Positions 29,872-39,509 of a DNA stretch of 64,000 nt are shown here, piece by piece (the stretch's first letter is position 1; the number at the start of each line of letters is the position of its first letter). Below the pieces are notes generated by a model. That model was not told the origin of the DNA. It saw nothing but the letters and a program-made list of their open reading frames with translations, and made no database searches. The position numbers and the translations under genes are program-made. Source of the DNA: Streptomyces sparsogenes (GTDB lineage: Bacteria > Actinomycetota > Actinomycetes > Streptomycetales > Streptomycetaceae); NCBI RefSeq assembly GCF_001704635.1, contig NZ_MAXF01000107.1, forward strand, positions 1 to 64,000, in the 5' to 3' direction.

Positions 29872-30570
29872 ATGGGGACTTCTGCGGACGAGCTGTTGCG
29901 AGAGCTCACCGGGTCGGGCGTGCGGCCGGGTGACGAGGTGGTGGTGCCGTCGTACGGGACCGCCGAGGCCCCGGAAGCGGTCCTGCTGGCCGGGGCCCGG
30001 CCGGTGTTCGTGGACATCGACGCCAACACCTTCTGCATAGATCCGGCCGCGGTGGCGGACGCGCTGACCCCCCGGACCGCCGCCGTCATCGCGGTGCACA
30101 CCTTCGGGCATCCGGCCGACATGGCACGCCTCGGTGAGCTCGGCAGGCGGCACGGACTGGTCGTCATCGAGCACGGGGCGCGGCCCGAGCCGGCCTCGGA
30201 GGTACTGCGGCGGCAGGCCAACGCGGCCTATCTGAACGGGAAATTGCGCGGCGTGGTCACCCCGTGGGTGGCGCCCGGCGCCCAGCACACCTATCAGCAG
30301 TACGTGGTGCGCGTTCCCGGCAATGGCAGGCCGGACCGTGACGCCTTCGCCCGTACGCTGCGTTCCCGCGGCGTCGTGTGCCATGTGCCCGTACAGACGC
30401 CGGCGCACCGCACCGCGCGTTTCCGGCGGGACATGTGGCTCGCGGAGACCGAACGGGCCGCGGACGAATGCCTTGCCCTGCCTGTCGACGCGGCGATGTC
30501 CCGGCGGGAGTTGCACCGCGTGGTGTCCGCCTGCAACGCGCTCGGCGGGGTGCTTCAGGCGGCGGCTTGA
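29872..30570 (+). CDS. Truncated DegT/DnrJ/EryC1-type aminotransferase homologue lacking the PLP lysine
   Basis: A protein of about 232 aa (ATG 29872; the frame is open to 29824 with further starts at 29863 and 29824, none with a good ribosome-binding site). GDEVVVPSYGTAEAPEAVLL, then ARPVFVDID, and later the HTYQQYVVRV block match the DegT sugar-aminotransferase fold, but family members are 370-400 aa. The segment carrying the PLP-binding lysine is missing, and the usual VIEDxAQ is VIEHGAR. The only lysine in the whole protein lies in LNGKLRG. It cannot be a standard transaminase. I infer a decayed or repurposed homologue, and I recall similar short forms beside rRNA in other Streptomyces. 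Confidence 0.75.
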   Translation: MGTSADELLRELTGSGVRPGDEVVVPSYGTAEAPEAVLLAGARPVFVDIDANTFCIDPAAVADALTPRTAAVIAVHTFGHPADMARLGELGRRHGLVVIEHGARPEPASEVLRRQANAAYLNGKLRGVVTPWVAPGAQHTYQQYVVRVPGNGRPDRDAFARTLRSRGVVCHVPVQTPAHRTARFRRDMWLAETERAADECLALPVDAAMSRRELHRVVSACNALGGVLQAAA

Positions 30571-30629
30571 GCAGCGGCTCTCCGGGTGGGCCGCCGGGAC
30601 GGTGGTACGGAGCACCCTGATCTTCGGGG

Positions 30630-30635
30630 TATGAT
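30630..30635 (+). promoter_or_regulatory. -10 element for tRNA-Thr
   Basis: TATGAT lies 15 bases before the tRNA, near consensus. No clear TTGACA-like -35 was found. Confidence 0.45.
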
Positions 30636-30650
30636 TTATTCCGTCGACGC

Positions 30651-30723
30651 GCCCCAATAGCTCAGTCGGCAGAGCGTCTCCATGGTAAGGAGAAGGTCTA
30701 CGGTTCGATTCCGTATTGGGGCT
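30651..30723 (+). tRNA. tRNA-Thr (anticodon GGT)
   Basis: A 73-nt cloverleaf. Acceptor arm GCCCCAA pairs with TTGGGGC, the anticodon stem TCTCC/GGAGA encloses loop ATGGTAA with anticodon GGT, and the T arm TACGG/CCGTA has the TTCGATT loop. CCA is not encoded. It decodes ACC, the dominant threonine codon in high-GC genomes. Confidence 0.96.
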
Positions 30724-30727
30724 CTCT

Positions 30728-30757
30728 CTTTGTGACAGAAGTCTTTGTGACAGAAGT
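30728..30757. repeat. Tandem duplication of a 15-bp unit
   Basis: CTTTGTGACAGAAGT occurs twice in direct succession just after tRNA-Thr, before the shared terminator. It looks like a recent slippage duplication. Confidence 0.85.
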
Positions 30758-30765
30758 CGCGGCAC

Positions 30766-30793
30766 AAGGCCCTCGCCCATCGGCGAGGGCCTT
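30766..30793. terminator. Bidirectional terminator between tRNA-Thr and osaC
   Basis: A perfect 12-bp stem (30766-30777 with 30782-30793) with a CATC loop; a TTC follows on the plus side. It lies between the convergent tRNA and osaC genes and can serve both. Confidence 0.8.
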
Positions 30794-30834
30794 CGTCGTA
30801 CAGGGCGACGGTCTGTGAATACGGCGACGGCCCC

Positions 30835-33498
30835 TCAGGAGTCCTGCGGCTCGGGGACGCGCATGGCGAGGATCGCCATGTCGTCGGACGGCGGCTCGGC
30901 GGCGAACCGCTCGACCGCCCGCAGCACCCGGGAGGCCACCGCGCCCGCCGTCAGCCCGGTGCAGGTCGTCAGCACGTCGACGAGGCCGTCGTCGCCGAGC
31001 ATCCGGGAGCCCTCGCGGCGCTCGGTCACGCCGTCGGTGACGCACAGCAGGACGTCGCCCGGGTCGAGGGTGACGGTCTGCTCGTACAGCTCCAGGTCCT
31101 CCATCACGCCGAGCAGCGGCTGGGGTTCGGCCGCGGGCTCCACGGAGCCGTCCTGGCGCAGCCGCAGCGGCAGCGGGTGGCCCGCGCACACGACCTTCAG
31201 CACGGCGCTGCCGTCCTCCTGCGGCCACAACTCCCCGTACAGGAGCGTCAGGAAGCGGCTGCGGGCGCCCTCGTCGAGGATCGCGGCGTTGAGGCGCTCG
31301 AGGACCGCCGGGCCGCCGAAGCCCTCGCGGGCGAGCAGCCGCAGCGCGTGCCGGGCCAGGCCGGTGACCGCGGCGGCCTCCGGGCCGGTGCCGCAGACGT
31401 CGCCGATGGCGAAGCCGTACGCGCCGTCGCGGATCGGGAAGAGGTCGTAGAAGTCGCCGCCGACCTCGTTGCCCTCGCCCGCGGCGCGGTAGATGACCTC
31501 GACCTCCACGCCGGAGACGTCGGGCAGTTCGGGCGGCAGCAGGCTGCGCTGCAGGGACTGGCTGATGGCGGTGCGCTCGGAGTACAGCCGGGCGTTGTCG
31601 AGCGCGAGGGCCGCCCTGCGGGAGAGGTCTTCGGCGAGTTCCAGGTTCTCCTGGCGGAAGTGCCCGTCGGTGGACTTGCCGAGGGTGAGCATGCCGATGA
31701 CGCGGTTGCGGGCGACCAGGGGCAGCACCACGGTCTCCCCGCCGACCGCCGAGGCGGTCGCGAGCGAGGCGCTGGGGCCGGAGGAGGGGCGGGCGGCGTC
31801 GCCGAGGCTGAGGCCGCGCAGGGAGGTGCGCAGCGACGCGGCGTGGGCGGTCTGGGCGGGGGCGGTCCACAGGCGGGCGCCGCCGGTGCGGACCTGCTCG
31901 GGCGGGTCGATCCTCGTCAGGAGCGCCTTGAGGCCGTCGATGCGCTCCTCGTCCTCGTGCAGGACGTAGGACAGCTCGGGGTCGGACGCCGGGTCGGCGA
32001 CCGTGTAGACGGCGCACCAGTTGGCCAGGGTGGGCACGGTCATCTGGGCCATGAGGGCGAGCGTCTGGTCGCGGTCGAGGGTGCCGGCGAGCAGGTCGGA
32101 GGCCTCGACGAGGAACGAGAGGGAGTTGCGGCGCAGCCGCTCCAGCTCGGTGAGCCGGGCGCGTTCGACCGCGAGCGCGATGCGGTCGGCGGCGAACTGC
32201 AGCCGCAGCGCCTCCTCGTTGCTGTACCGGCCGGGGGCCTCGGCCGCGACGCCGAGCGAGCCGGTGAGCCGGCCCTCGACCTTCAGCGGGACGGTGACGA
32301 CCGACCGCAGGCCGGTGTTGGCGAGCAGGGGGACGGCGCCGGGCACGATGGACAGGTCCTCGTGGACCGCGGGCATCCGGGCGGAGCCGTAGCGGCCGGT
32401 GCCGGCCTCGACGGGGACGCGGGCGAAGCGCTGGCGGGCGGAGGTGAGCCCGGTGGAGGCGCGGACCTCCAGCTCGGTCTCGTCGTCGGTGGCGAGCAGC
32501 AGGTAGGCGGCGTCGCCGTCGAGCATGTCGCGGGCGCGCTCGACGGTGCGCTGCAGCAGCCCGTCGAGGTCGTCGGGGGCGGGCGAGCCGATGGAGACCT
32601 CGAAGGCGTCGCCGGCCGGGCCGCGCTCGGCGCTTTCCGCGGCGTCGGTCCCCGGGCCGCGCTGCGGGCTCTGGAGCACCGCGCGCTCCCGCTCGCGCAC
32701 CAGCAGACAGACGGTGGACGGATCGCCGTTGGCGTCGCGGACGCGGAGGTGGGAGGCGTAGACGGGGACGACCCGCCCGTCGGCGCCCCTGATGCCGTAC
32801 GAGCCCTCCCAGCGGGACAGCTGGAGGGCCTCGGCGACCCCGGTGCCGGTGCCGGGGGTGTGCGGCCAGGCGGCGAGGTCGGTGAGGGGCTTGCCGCTGA
32901 CCTGCTCCGCTGCGTAGCCGAACAGTTCCTGCGCGTCGTCGTTCCAGGCGGTGATGAGACCGGTGCGGTCGACCTGGGTGACGGCGACGCGGACCCGGGC
33001 GTCGGTGACCGGCAGGGCGTCGTTGGGGAGGGCGGGGCCGGCCGAGCGGGTGCCGGCGGGGCGGTCCGGGAATTCCAGGTGGAACCAGACCTGCTTGTGG
33101 GTCGAGGTGTACTCGACGCCCCAGCGGGAGGCGAGCGCGGCGCACAGCAGCAGGCCGCGGCCGCCCTCGCGGTCGGGGTTGCCGATGGGGCGGCTGGTGG
33201 TCTGGAGCGGGAGCTCTCGCTCCGGGTAGCGGTCGGTGACCTCGATGCGCACGCCGCTGTCGGCGCGGACGCACACCACGTCGGCGGTCGTGCCGGAGTG
33301 GACGACCGCGTTGGTGACCAGTTCGCTGGTGAGGACGACCGCGTCGTCGACGATGTCGGTCAGGCCCCACCCCTGGAGGGTGTCGCGGACGAAGGTACGG
33401 GCGGAGGCGACCGAGCGTCCCACCGGCTCGAAGGTGGCGGCTGCCCGCGCGGTGATCACAGGTCTCCTCATGCGTGTCTCGGCGATCTGCTCACCCAT
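30835..33498 (-). CDS. osaC: OsaC-like multidomain regulator: anti-sigma kinase-like, PAS, GAF, PP2C/SpoIIE phosphatase
   Basis: An 887-aa cytoplasmic regulator. Residues about 20-145 form an RsbW-type HATPase (ELVTNAVVHSG N-box, GGRGLLL G-box). A PAS domain follows (about 165-265), two GAF-like regions (about 300-620), then a SpoIIE/PP2C phosphatase from about 660 with metal aspartates in GGDFYDLF and GDVCGTGPEA. OsaC of S. coelicolor is reported to modulate SigB-dependent osmotic stress output together with OsaA/OsaB, and it occupies the same place divergent from osaA. ATG 33498 has GGAGGGG upstream. An in-frame GTG at 33459 preceded by AGGAGA is an equally good start. Confidence 0.88.
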   Translation of the reverse strand: MGEQIAETRMRRPVITARAAATFEPVGRSVASARTFVRDTLQGWGLTDIVDDAVVLTSELVTNAVVHSGTTADVVCVRADSGVRIEVTDRYPERELPLQTTSRPIGNPDREGGRGLLLCAALASRWGVEYTSTHKQVWFHLEFPDRPAGTRSAGPALPNDALPVTDARVRVAVTQVDRTGLITAWNDDAQELFGYAAEQVSGKPLTDLAAWPHTPGTGTGVAEALQLSRWEGSYGIRGADGRVVPVYASHLRVRDANGDPSTVCLLVRERERAVLQSPQRGPGTDAAESAERGPAGDAFEVSIGSPAPDDLDGLLQRTVERARDMLDGDAAYLLLATDDETELEVRASTGLTSARQRFARVPVEAGTGRYGSARMPAVHEDLSIVPGAVPLLANTGLRSVVTVPLKVEGRLTGSLGVAAEAPGRYSNEEALRLQFAADRIALAVERARLTELERLRRNSLSFLVEASDLLAGTLDRDQTLALMAQMTVPTLANWCAVYTVADPASDPELSYVLHEDEERIDGLKALLTRIDPPEQVRTGGARLWTAPAQTAHAASLRTSLRGLSLGDAARPSSGPSASLATASAVGGETVVLPLVARNRVIGMLTLGKSTDGHFRQENLELAEDLSRRAALALDNARLYSERTAISQSLQRSLLPPELPDVSGVEVEVIYRAAGEGNEVGGDFYDLFPIRDGAYGFAIGDVCGTGPEAAAVTGLARHALRLLAREGFGGPAVLERLNAAILDEGARSRFLTLLYGELWPQEDGSAVLKVVCAGHPLPLRLRQDGSVEPAAEPQPLLGVMEDLELYEQTVTLDPGDVLLCVTDGVTERREGSRMLGDDGLVDVLTTCTGLTAGAVASRVLRAVERFAAEPPSDDMAILAMRVPEPQDS

Positions 33499-33709
33499 GT
33501 CGCAGCGCCCCTCCGATGCCTGGCCGATGCCAGGTTACTTACCTCCACCGCTTCAGCGAATGCCGGTGGGGGCTGATTCCACCCCAGAGTGTGCTGTCGG
33601 CGGTATGCGATGCTGCCGAACTGTTATGGCCTGGTAGGACCATGGTGAAACACTGGGGAAGCTGGAAGAAGAACCCGAGGACGATGGTCAACCCTGCGGG
33701 AGGGACACG

Positions 33710-36700
33710 GTGGAGTCTGGCGCGGCGACGCGAGGCACGAGCACGCGCGCGAAGGGCGGACGGTCCCGGAGCAGTGGGACGACCGAAGTGGACACGGCGG
33801 CCCTGAACCGGCTGCTGACGGCGATGACGGCGATGCGGGACGGGAACTTCCGCAAGCGCCTGACGGTCTCGGGCGAGGGCGTGATGTCCGAGATCGCGGC
33901 GATCTTCAACGAGGTCGCCGACCGTAATCTGCAGCTCACGGGCGAGCTGGCGCGGGTGCGCCGGGTGGTCGGGCGTGAGGGAAAGCTCACAGAGCGGCTG
34001 GAGATGGGGGCCTGCGAGGGCTCCTGGGCGGCGGCCATCGAGGCGTCCAACGCGCTGGTCGACGATCTCGTACGGCCGGTGTCCGAGGTGGGCCGGGTGC
34101 TCTCGGCGGTCGCCGAGGGCGACCTGGAGCAGCGGATGGATCTGCGCTCGCAGGCGGCGGACGGCTCGGCGCATCCGCTGCGCGGGGAGTTCCTCAAGGT
34201 GGGCCGTACGGTCAACGGGCTGGTGGACCAGCTGTCGGCGTTCACCGACGAGGTGACGCGGGTGGCCAGCGAGGTGGGCACCGAGGGCAAGCTGGGCGGA
34301 CAGGCCCGGGTGCGCGGGATGTCCGGTTCGTGGAAGGACCTCACGGAGTCCGTCAACACGATGGCGTCGCGGCTCACCGCCCAGGTACGAGACATCGCTC
34401 TGGTGACCACGGCGGTGGCCAAGGGTGATCTGTCCCGTAAGGTCACGGTCCACGTGGCCGGGGAGATGCTCGAACTGAAGAACACCGTCAACACGATGGT
34501 GGACCAGCTCTCCTCCTTCGCGGCGGAGGTCACGCGGGTCGCCCGCGAGGTGGGCACCGAGGGCGAGCTGGGCGGCCAGGCGAAGGTCCCCGGCGTCGCC
34601 GGGGTCTGGAAGGACCTCACCGACTCGGTCAACCTGATGGCCGGGAACCTGACCGCGCAGGTGCGCGGGATCGCCCAGGTCACGACGGCGGTCGCCAATG
34701 GCGATCTGTCGCAGAAGGTGACGGTGAGCGCGCGCGGCGAAGTCGCCCAGCTCGCCGAGACGATCAACACCATGACCGAGACGCTGCGCACCTTCGCCGA
34801 CGAGGTGACGCGGGTGGCCAGCGAGGTCGGGGCCGAGGGCCTGCTGGGCGGTCAGGCGCAGGTGCCGGGTGCGGCGGGGACGTGGAAGGATCTCACCGAT
34901 TCGGTGAACACCGCGTTCCGTAACCTCACCGCGCAGGTGCGTGACATCGCGCAGGTGACGACGGCGGTGGCCAATGGCGATCTGTCGCAGAAGGTCACGG
35001 TCGACGTGGCCGGGGAGATGCTGGAGCTGAAGAACACCGTCAACACGATGGTGGACCAGCTGCAGTCCTTCGGCGCCGAGGTGACCCGGGTGGCCCGGGA
35101 GATCGGCGTCGAGGGCGAGCTGGGCGGTCAGGCGCAGGTGCCGGGCGCGGCGGGGACGTGGAAGGACCTCACCGACTCGGTGAACACCGCGTTCCGAAAC
35201 CTCACCGGACAGGTGCGCAACATCGCGCAGGTGACGACGGCGGTCGCCAACGGCGATCTGTCGCAGAAGGTCACCGTGGACGTCTCCGGCGAGATGCTCC
35301 AGCTGAAGAACACCGTGAACACGATGGTGGACCAGCTGTCGTCCTTCGCCGACCAGGTCACGCGGATGGCGCGGGACGTGGGCACCGAGGGCCGGCTGGG
35401 CGGTCAGGCCCGGGTGGACGGCGTCAGCGGCACCTGGAAGGACCTGACCGACTCCGTCAACTCGATGGCGGGGAATCTGACCTCGCAGGTGCGCGGGATC
35501 GCGCAGGTGACGACGGCGGTGGCGCGCGGCGATCTGTCGCAGAAGATCGAGGTGGACGCGCGCGGCGAGATCCTGGAGCTGAAGAACACCATCAACACGA
35601 TGGTCGACCAGCTGTCGGACTTCGCCGAGCAGGTGACCCGGGTGGCCCGCGAGGTGGGTACGGAGGGCCGGCTGGGCGGCCAGGCCCGGGTGCCCGGCGT
35701 CGCGGGTGTCTGGCGCGACCTGACCGACTCGGTGAACAGCATGGCGGGCAACCTGACCGCCCAGGTCCGCAACATCGCGCAGGTCGCCACGGCGGTCGCC
35801 CGCGGTGATCTGTCGCAGAAGATCGACGTCGACGCGCGCGGCGAGATCCTGGAGCTGAAGAACACCCTCAACACCATGGTCGACCAGCTGTCCTCCTTCG
35901 CCGAGGAGGTCACCCGGGTGGCCCGTGAGGTGGGTACGGAGGGCCAGCTGGGCGGTCAGGCCGAGGTGCAGGGGGTCTCCGGCACCTGGAAGGACCTCAC
36001 CCAGTCCGTGAACGGCATGGCCGACAACCTGACCTCCCAGGTGCGCAGCATCGCCGAGGTGACCACGGCGGTGGCCAAGGGCGATCTGTCGAAGAAGATC
36101 ACGGTGGACGCCAAGGGCGAGATCCTCGAGCTCGTCACGACCGTGAACACGATGGTGGACCAGCTGTCGTCGTTCGCCGAGCAGGTGACCCGGGTGGCCC
36201 GTGAGGTGGGCACGGAGGGCCAGCTGGGCGGCCAGGCGCGGGTGCCCGGCGTGACCGGCATCTGGAAGGACCTGAGCAACAACGTCAACCTGATGGCCAA
36301 CAACCTCACCATTCAGGTGCGCAACATCTCCCAGGTCTCGGCGGCGGTCGCCAACGGTGACCTGACCAAGAAGGTGACGGTCGAGGCCCGGGGCGAGGTC
36401 GCGGCGCTCGCCGACACCGTCAACACGATGGTGACGACGCTGTCGTCCTTCGCGGACGAGGTCACCCGCGTGGCGCGCGAGGTGGGCACCGACGGCATCC
36501 TGGGCGGTCAGGCCCGGGTGCCCGGCGTCTCGGGGACCTGGAAGGACCTGACCGAGTCCGTCAACTCGATGGCGTCCAACCTGACCGGGCAGGTCCGCAA
36601 CATCGCCATGGTCACCACGGCGATCGCCCAGGGCGACCTGACCAAGAAGATCGACATCGAGGCGCGGGGCGAGATCCTCGAGCTCAAGACGACGATCAAC

Positions 36701-39235
36701 ACGATGGTCGACCAGCTGTCGTCGTTCGCCGACCAGGTGACCCGGGTGGCCCGCGAGGTGGGCACCGAGGGGCAGCTGGGCGGCCAGGCGCGGGTGCGGG
36801 ACGTGGCCGGCACCTGGAAGGACCTGACCGAGTCGGTGAACGAGATGGCCGGCAACCTGACCCGGCAGGTGCGCGCCATCGCCGAGGTCGCCACCGCGGT
36901 GACCCGGGGCGATCTGAACCTGAAGATCGATGTGGATGCCGCGGGGGAGATCCAGGTCCTCCAGGACAACATCAACACCATGATCGCCAACCTGCGCGAG
37001 ACGACGCTCGCCAACAAGGAGCAGGACTGGCTCAAGGGCAACCTGGCCCGCATCTCCGCTCTGATGCAGGGGCGCCGCGACCTGGAGGACGTCGCCCAGC
37101 TGATCATGAGCGAGCTGACCCCGGTGGTCTCCGCGCAGCACGGCGCGTTCTTCCTGGCGGTGCCGACCGACGAGGGCGTGGAGGCCGGCGCCGAGGTGGG
37201 CGGCGAGGGCGACGAGGACGCGTACGAGCTGCGGCTGATCGGCAGCTACGGCTACTCCAAGGGCACCATGCCGACGACCTTCCGGCCGGGCGACTCGCTC
37301 ATCGGCACGGTCGCGGTCGAGAAGCGCAGCATCCTGATGGAGCGGGTGCCGCCGAACTACCTGAAGATCTCCTCGGGTCTCGGCGAGGCCCCGCCGGCGA
37401 ATGTGATCGTGCTGCCGGTGCTGTTCGAGGGCCAGCTGCTGGGTGTGATCGAGCTGGCCTCCTTCCAGCCGTTCACCCAGATCCAGAAGGACTTCCTCAA
37501 CCAGATCGCCGAGATGATCGGCACCAGCGTCAACACCATCAGCGTCAACACCAAGACCGAGGTGCTGCTCAAGCAGTCGCAGGAGCTGACCGAGCAGCTG
37601 CGGGAGCGCTCGGCCGAGCTGGAGAACCGGCAGAAGGCGCTCCAGGCCTCCAACGCTGAGCTGGAGGAGAAGGCGGCGCTGCTGGCCCGGCAGAACCGCG
37701 ACATCGAGGTCAAGAACACCGAGATCGAAGAGGCCCGGCAGGTGCTGGAGGAGCGTGCCGAGCAACTCGCCGTCTCGATGCGCTACAAGAGCGAGTTCCT
37801 GGCGAACATGTCGCACGAGCTGCGCACCCCGCTGAACTCGCTGCTGATCCTCGCCAAGCTGCTGGCCGACAACGCGGACGGCAATCTCTCGCCCAAGCAG
37901 GTGGAGTTCGCCGAGACCATCCACGGCGCGGGCTCGGACCTGCTGCAGCTGATCAACGACATCCTGGACCTGTCGAAGGTCGAGGCGGGCAAGATGGACG
38001 TCAGTCCGACCCGTATCGCCCTGATCCAGCTCGTCGACTATGTGGAGGCCACGTTCCGGCCGCTGACCGCGGAGAAGGGCCTGGACTTCTCCGTCCGGGT
38101 CTCCCCGGAGCTTCCGGCGACGCTGCACACCGACGAGCAGCGGCTGCTGCAGGTGCTGCGCAACCTGCTGTCCAACGCGGTGAAGTTCACCGACACCGGG
38201 GCCGTGGAGCTGGTCATCAGGCCGGCGGGCGCCGATGTGCCCGACGGCATCCGCGAACAGCTCCTGGAGCACGGCGCGCTGCGCGACCCGGAGGCCGAGA
38301 TGATCGCCTTCTCGGTCACCGACACCGGCATCGGGATCGCGGCCAGCAAGATGCGGGTGATCTTCGAGGCGTTCAAGCAGGCCGACGGCACCACCAGCCG
38401 CAAGTACGGCGGCACCGGCCTCGGCCTGTCCATCAGCCGGGAGATCGCCCGGCTGCTGGGCGGCGAGATCCACGCCGCCAGCGAGCCGGGTCGCGGCTCG
38501 ACCTTCACGCTGTACCTGCCGCTCCACCCCAGCGAGCTGCCGCCCCAGGGCTACCCGCAGCTCGGCCCGGGCAGCGAGGGGGCGCCGGCCCTGGAGGCCG
38601 TGCTGGACACCGGCGCCGAGGGCGTGGCCGAGGAGGGCGCCCTGCCGCGGGAGTCCGCGCAGGACACCTCGGCGGCGCAGCATCGGGTGCGCGGCGCGGG
38701 GACCCTCGGACGGCGCTGGCGGGCCCAGCGGGAGGCGGCGGACGGCGGGTCGTCCGTGGCCCGGTCGGGGCGCCGCCCGGCCTCGCGGTCGGCGGAGGCG
38801 CCCGAGCCCTGGCTGCTGGGCGGCCAGGACCTGGTGGCGCCGGAGCCGTCGGGCGGGTTCCACGGCGAGAAGGTGCTGATCGTCGACGACGACATCCGCA
38901 ATGTGTTCGCCCTCACCAGCGTGCTGGAGCAGCACGGGCTGCAGGTGCTCTACGCCGAGAACGGCCGGGAGGGCATCGAGGTGTTGGAGCAGCACGACGA
39001 TGTCGTCCTCGTGCTGATGGACATCATGATGCCGGAGATGGACGGGTACGCCACGACCGCCGCGATCCGCCGGATGCCGCAGTTCGCCGGGCTGCCGATC
39101 ATCGCCCTCACCGCGAAGGCGATGAAGGGCGACCGGGAGAAGAGCATCGAGGCCGGCGCGTCGGATTATGTGACCAAGCCCGTGGACACGGATCATCTTC
39201 TCGCGGTGATGGAACAGTGGATGGGCGCGGAGTGA
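33710..39235 (+). CDS. osaA: OsaA-like hybrid histidine kinase with about 12 HAMP units
   Basis: A 1841-aa soluble sensor kinase with no membrane segment. Residues about 30-1105 are a chain of about twelve HAMP modules of 92 aa (pattern GDLSQKVTV, TVNTMVDQL, VAREVGTEG, LGGQA). Then a GAF domain (about 1118-1280), coiled coil, HisKA with phospho-acceptor H1369 in NMSHELRTPLN, HATPase (VKFTDTG, DTGIGIA, GGTGLGLS), a disordered linker, and a C-terminal receiver with D1771 in LVLMDIMMPEMDG. In S. coelicolor OsaA with OsaB controls osmoadaptation and aerial growth under osmotic stress. GTG 33710 has GGGAGGGA upstream. osaB follows in the same direction. Confidence 0.92.
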   Translation: MESGAATRGTSTRAKGGRSRSSGTTEVDTAALNRLLTAMTAMRDGNFRKRLTVSGEGVMSEIAAIFNEVADRNLQLTGELARVRRVVGREGKLTERLEMGACEGSWAAAIEASNALVDDLVRPVSEVGRVLSAVAEGDLEQRMDLRSQAADGSAHPLRGEFLKVGRTVNGLVDQLSAFTDEVTRVASEVGTEGKLGGQARVRGMSGSWKDLTESVNTMASRLTAQVRDIALVTTAVAKGDLSRKVTVHVAGEMLELKNTVNTMVDQLSSFAAEVTRVAREVGTEGELGGQAKVPGVAGVWKDLTDSVNLMAGNLTAQVRGIAQVTTAVANGDLSQKVTVSARGEVAQLAETINTMTETLRTFADEVTRVASEVGAEGLLGGQAQVPGAAGTWKDLTDSVNTAFRNLTAQVRDIAQVTTAVANGDLSQKVTVDVAGEMLELKNTVNTMVDQLQSFGAEVTRVAREIGVEGELGGQAQVPGAAGTWKDLTDSVNTAFRNLTGQVRNIAQVTTAVANGDLSQKVTVDVSGEMLQLKNTVNTMVDQLSSFADQVTRMARDVGTEGRLGGQARVDGVSGTWKDLTDSVNSMAGNLTSQVRGIAQVTTAVARGDLSQKIEVDARGEILELKNTINTMVDQLSDFAEQVTRVAREVGTEGRLGGQARVPGVAGVWRDLTDSVNSMAGNLTAQVRNIAQVATAVARGDLSQKIDVDARGEILELKNTLNTMVDQLSSFAEEVTRVAREVGTEGQLGGQAEVQGVSGTWKDLTQSVNGMADNLTSQVRSIAEVTTAVAKGDLSKKITVDAKGEILELVTTVNTMVDQLSSFAEQVTRVAREVGTEGQLGGQARVPGVTGIWKDLSNNVNLMANNLTIQVRNISQVSAAVANGDLTKKVTVEARGEVAALADTVNTMVTTLSSFADEVTRVAREVGTDGILGGQARVPGVSGTWKDLTESVNSMASNLTGQVRNIAMVTTAIAQGDLTKKIDIEARGEILELKTTINTMVDQLSSFADQVTRVAREVGTEGQLGGQARVRDVAGTWKDLTESVNEMAGNLTRQVRAIAEVATAVTRGDLNLKIDVDAAGEIQVLQDNINTMIANLRETTLANKEQDWLKGNLARISALMQGRRDLEDVAQLIMSELTPVVSAQHGAFFLAVPTDEGVEAGAEVGGEGDEDAYELRLIGSYGYSKGTMPTTFRPGDSLIGTVAVEKRSILMERVPPNYLKISSGLGEAPPANVIVLPVLFEGQLLGVIELASFQPFTQIQKDFLNQIAEMIGTSVNTISVNTKTEVLLKQSQELTEQLRERSAELENRQKALQASNAELEEKAALLARQNRDIEVKNTEIEEARQVLEERAEQLAVSMRYKSEFLANMSHELRTPLNSLLILAKLLADNADGNLSPKQVEFAETIHGAGSDLLQLINDILDLSKVEAGKMDVSPTRIALIQLVDYVEATFRPLTAEKGLDFSVRVSPELPATLHTDEQRLLQVLRNLLSNAVKFTDTGAVELVIRPAGADVPDGIREQLLEHGALRDPEAEMIAFSVTDTGIGIAASKMRVIFEAFKQADGTTSRKYGGTGLGLSISREIARLLGGEIHAASEPGRGSTFTLYLPLHPSELPPQGYPQLGPGSEGAPALEAVLDTGAEGVAEEGALPRESAQDTSAAQHRVRGAGTLGRRWRAQREAADGGSSVARSGRRPASRSAEAPEPWLLGGQDLVAPEPSGGFHGEKVLIVDDDIRNVFALTSVLEQHGLQVLYAENGREGIEVLEQHDDVVLVLMDIMMPEMDGYATTAAIRRMPQFAGLPIIALTAKAMKGDREKSIEAGASDYVTKPVDTDHLLAVMEQWMGAE
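34230..36960 (+). repeat. Tandem 276-bp repeats encoding the HAMP array in osaA
   Basis: The central part of osaA is built of about ten imperfect direct repeats with a 276-bp (92-codon) period. The closest pair (around 34858 and 35134) is nearly identical over more than 200 bases, including GTGAACACCGCGTTCCG. Such similarity favours recombination and copy-number change. Confidence 0.85.
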
Positions 39236-39509
39236 CCGGTGGGAACGCGGCCCCGGCGGGGCTGCTGACGGAGTGTCGCCGAACACGTGTGGGAACACGG
39301 GATTCGGGGAACCTTCTGGTCTCTTACCGCGTTTCTGCTATGTGCACAGTGACATCGCGGTGACAGGGTGTGGCGAACAGCGGGGTGCGGCTACCATGAC
39401 CGGCACAAGGACGGGCGGCGCAAGGGAGTCGTCCCCCGGGGCGGCGGCCGGCGCCTCCCCGAGCTCTTCGAGCAGGGGAGGCCCCATGCCGGGGCGAGGA
39501 GGACGGGCC

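Noticed and set aside
34230..36960. osaA repeats as a mobile or satellite element
   Set aside because: The 276-bp period is in frame and each unit encodes a HAMP module.
33539..39298. 1919-codon minus-strand open frame opposite osaA
   Set aside because: It mirrors the HAMP repeats and is explained by GC-biased codon use of osaA.
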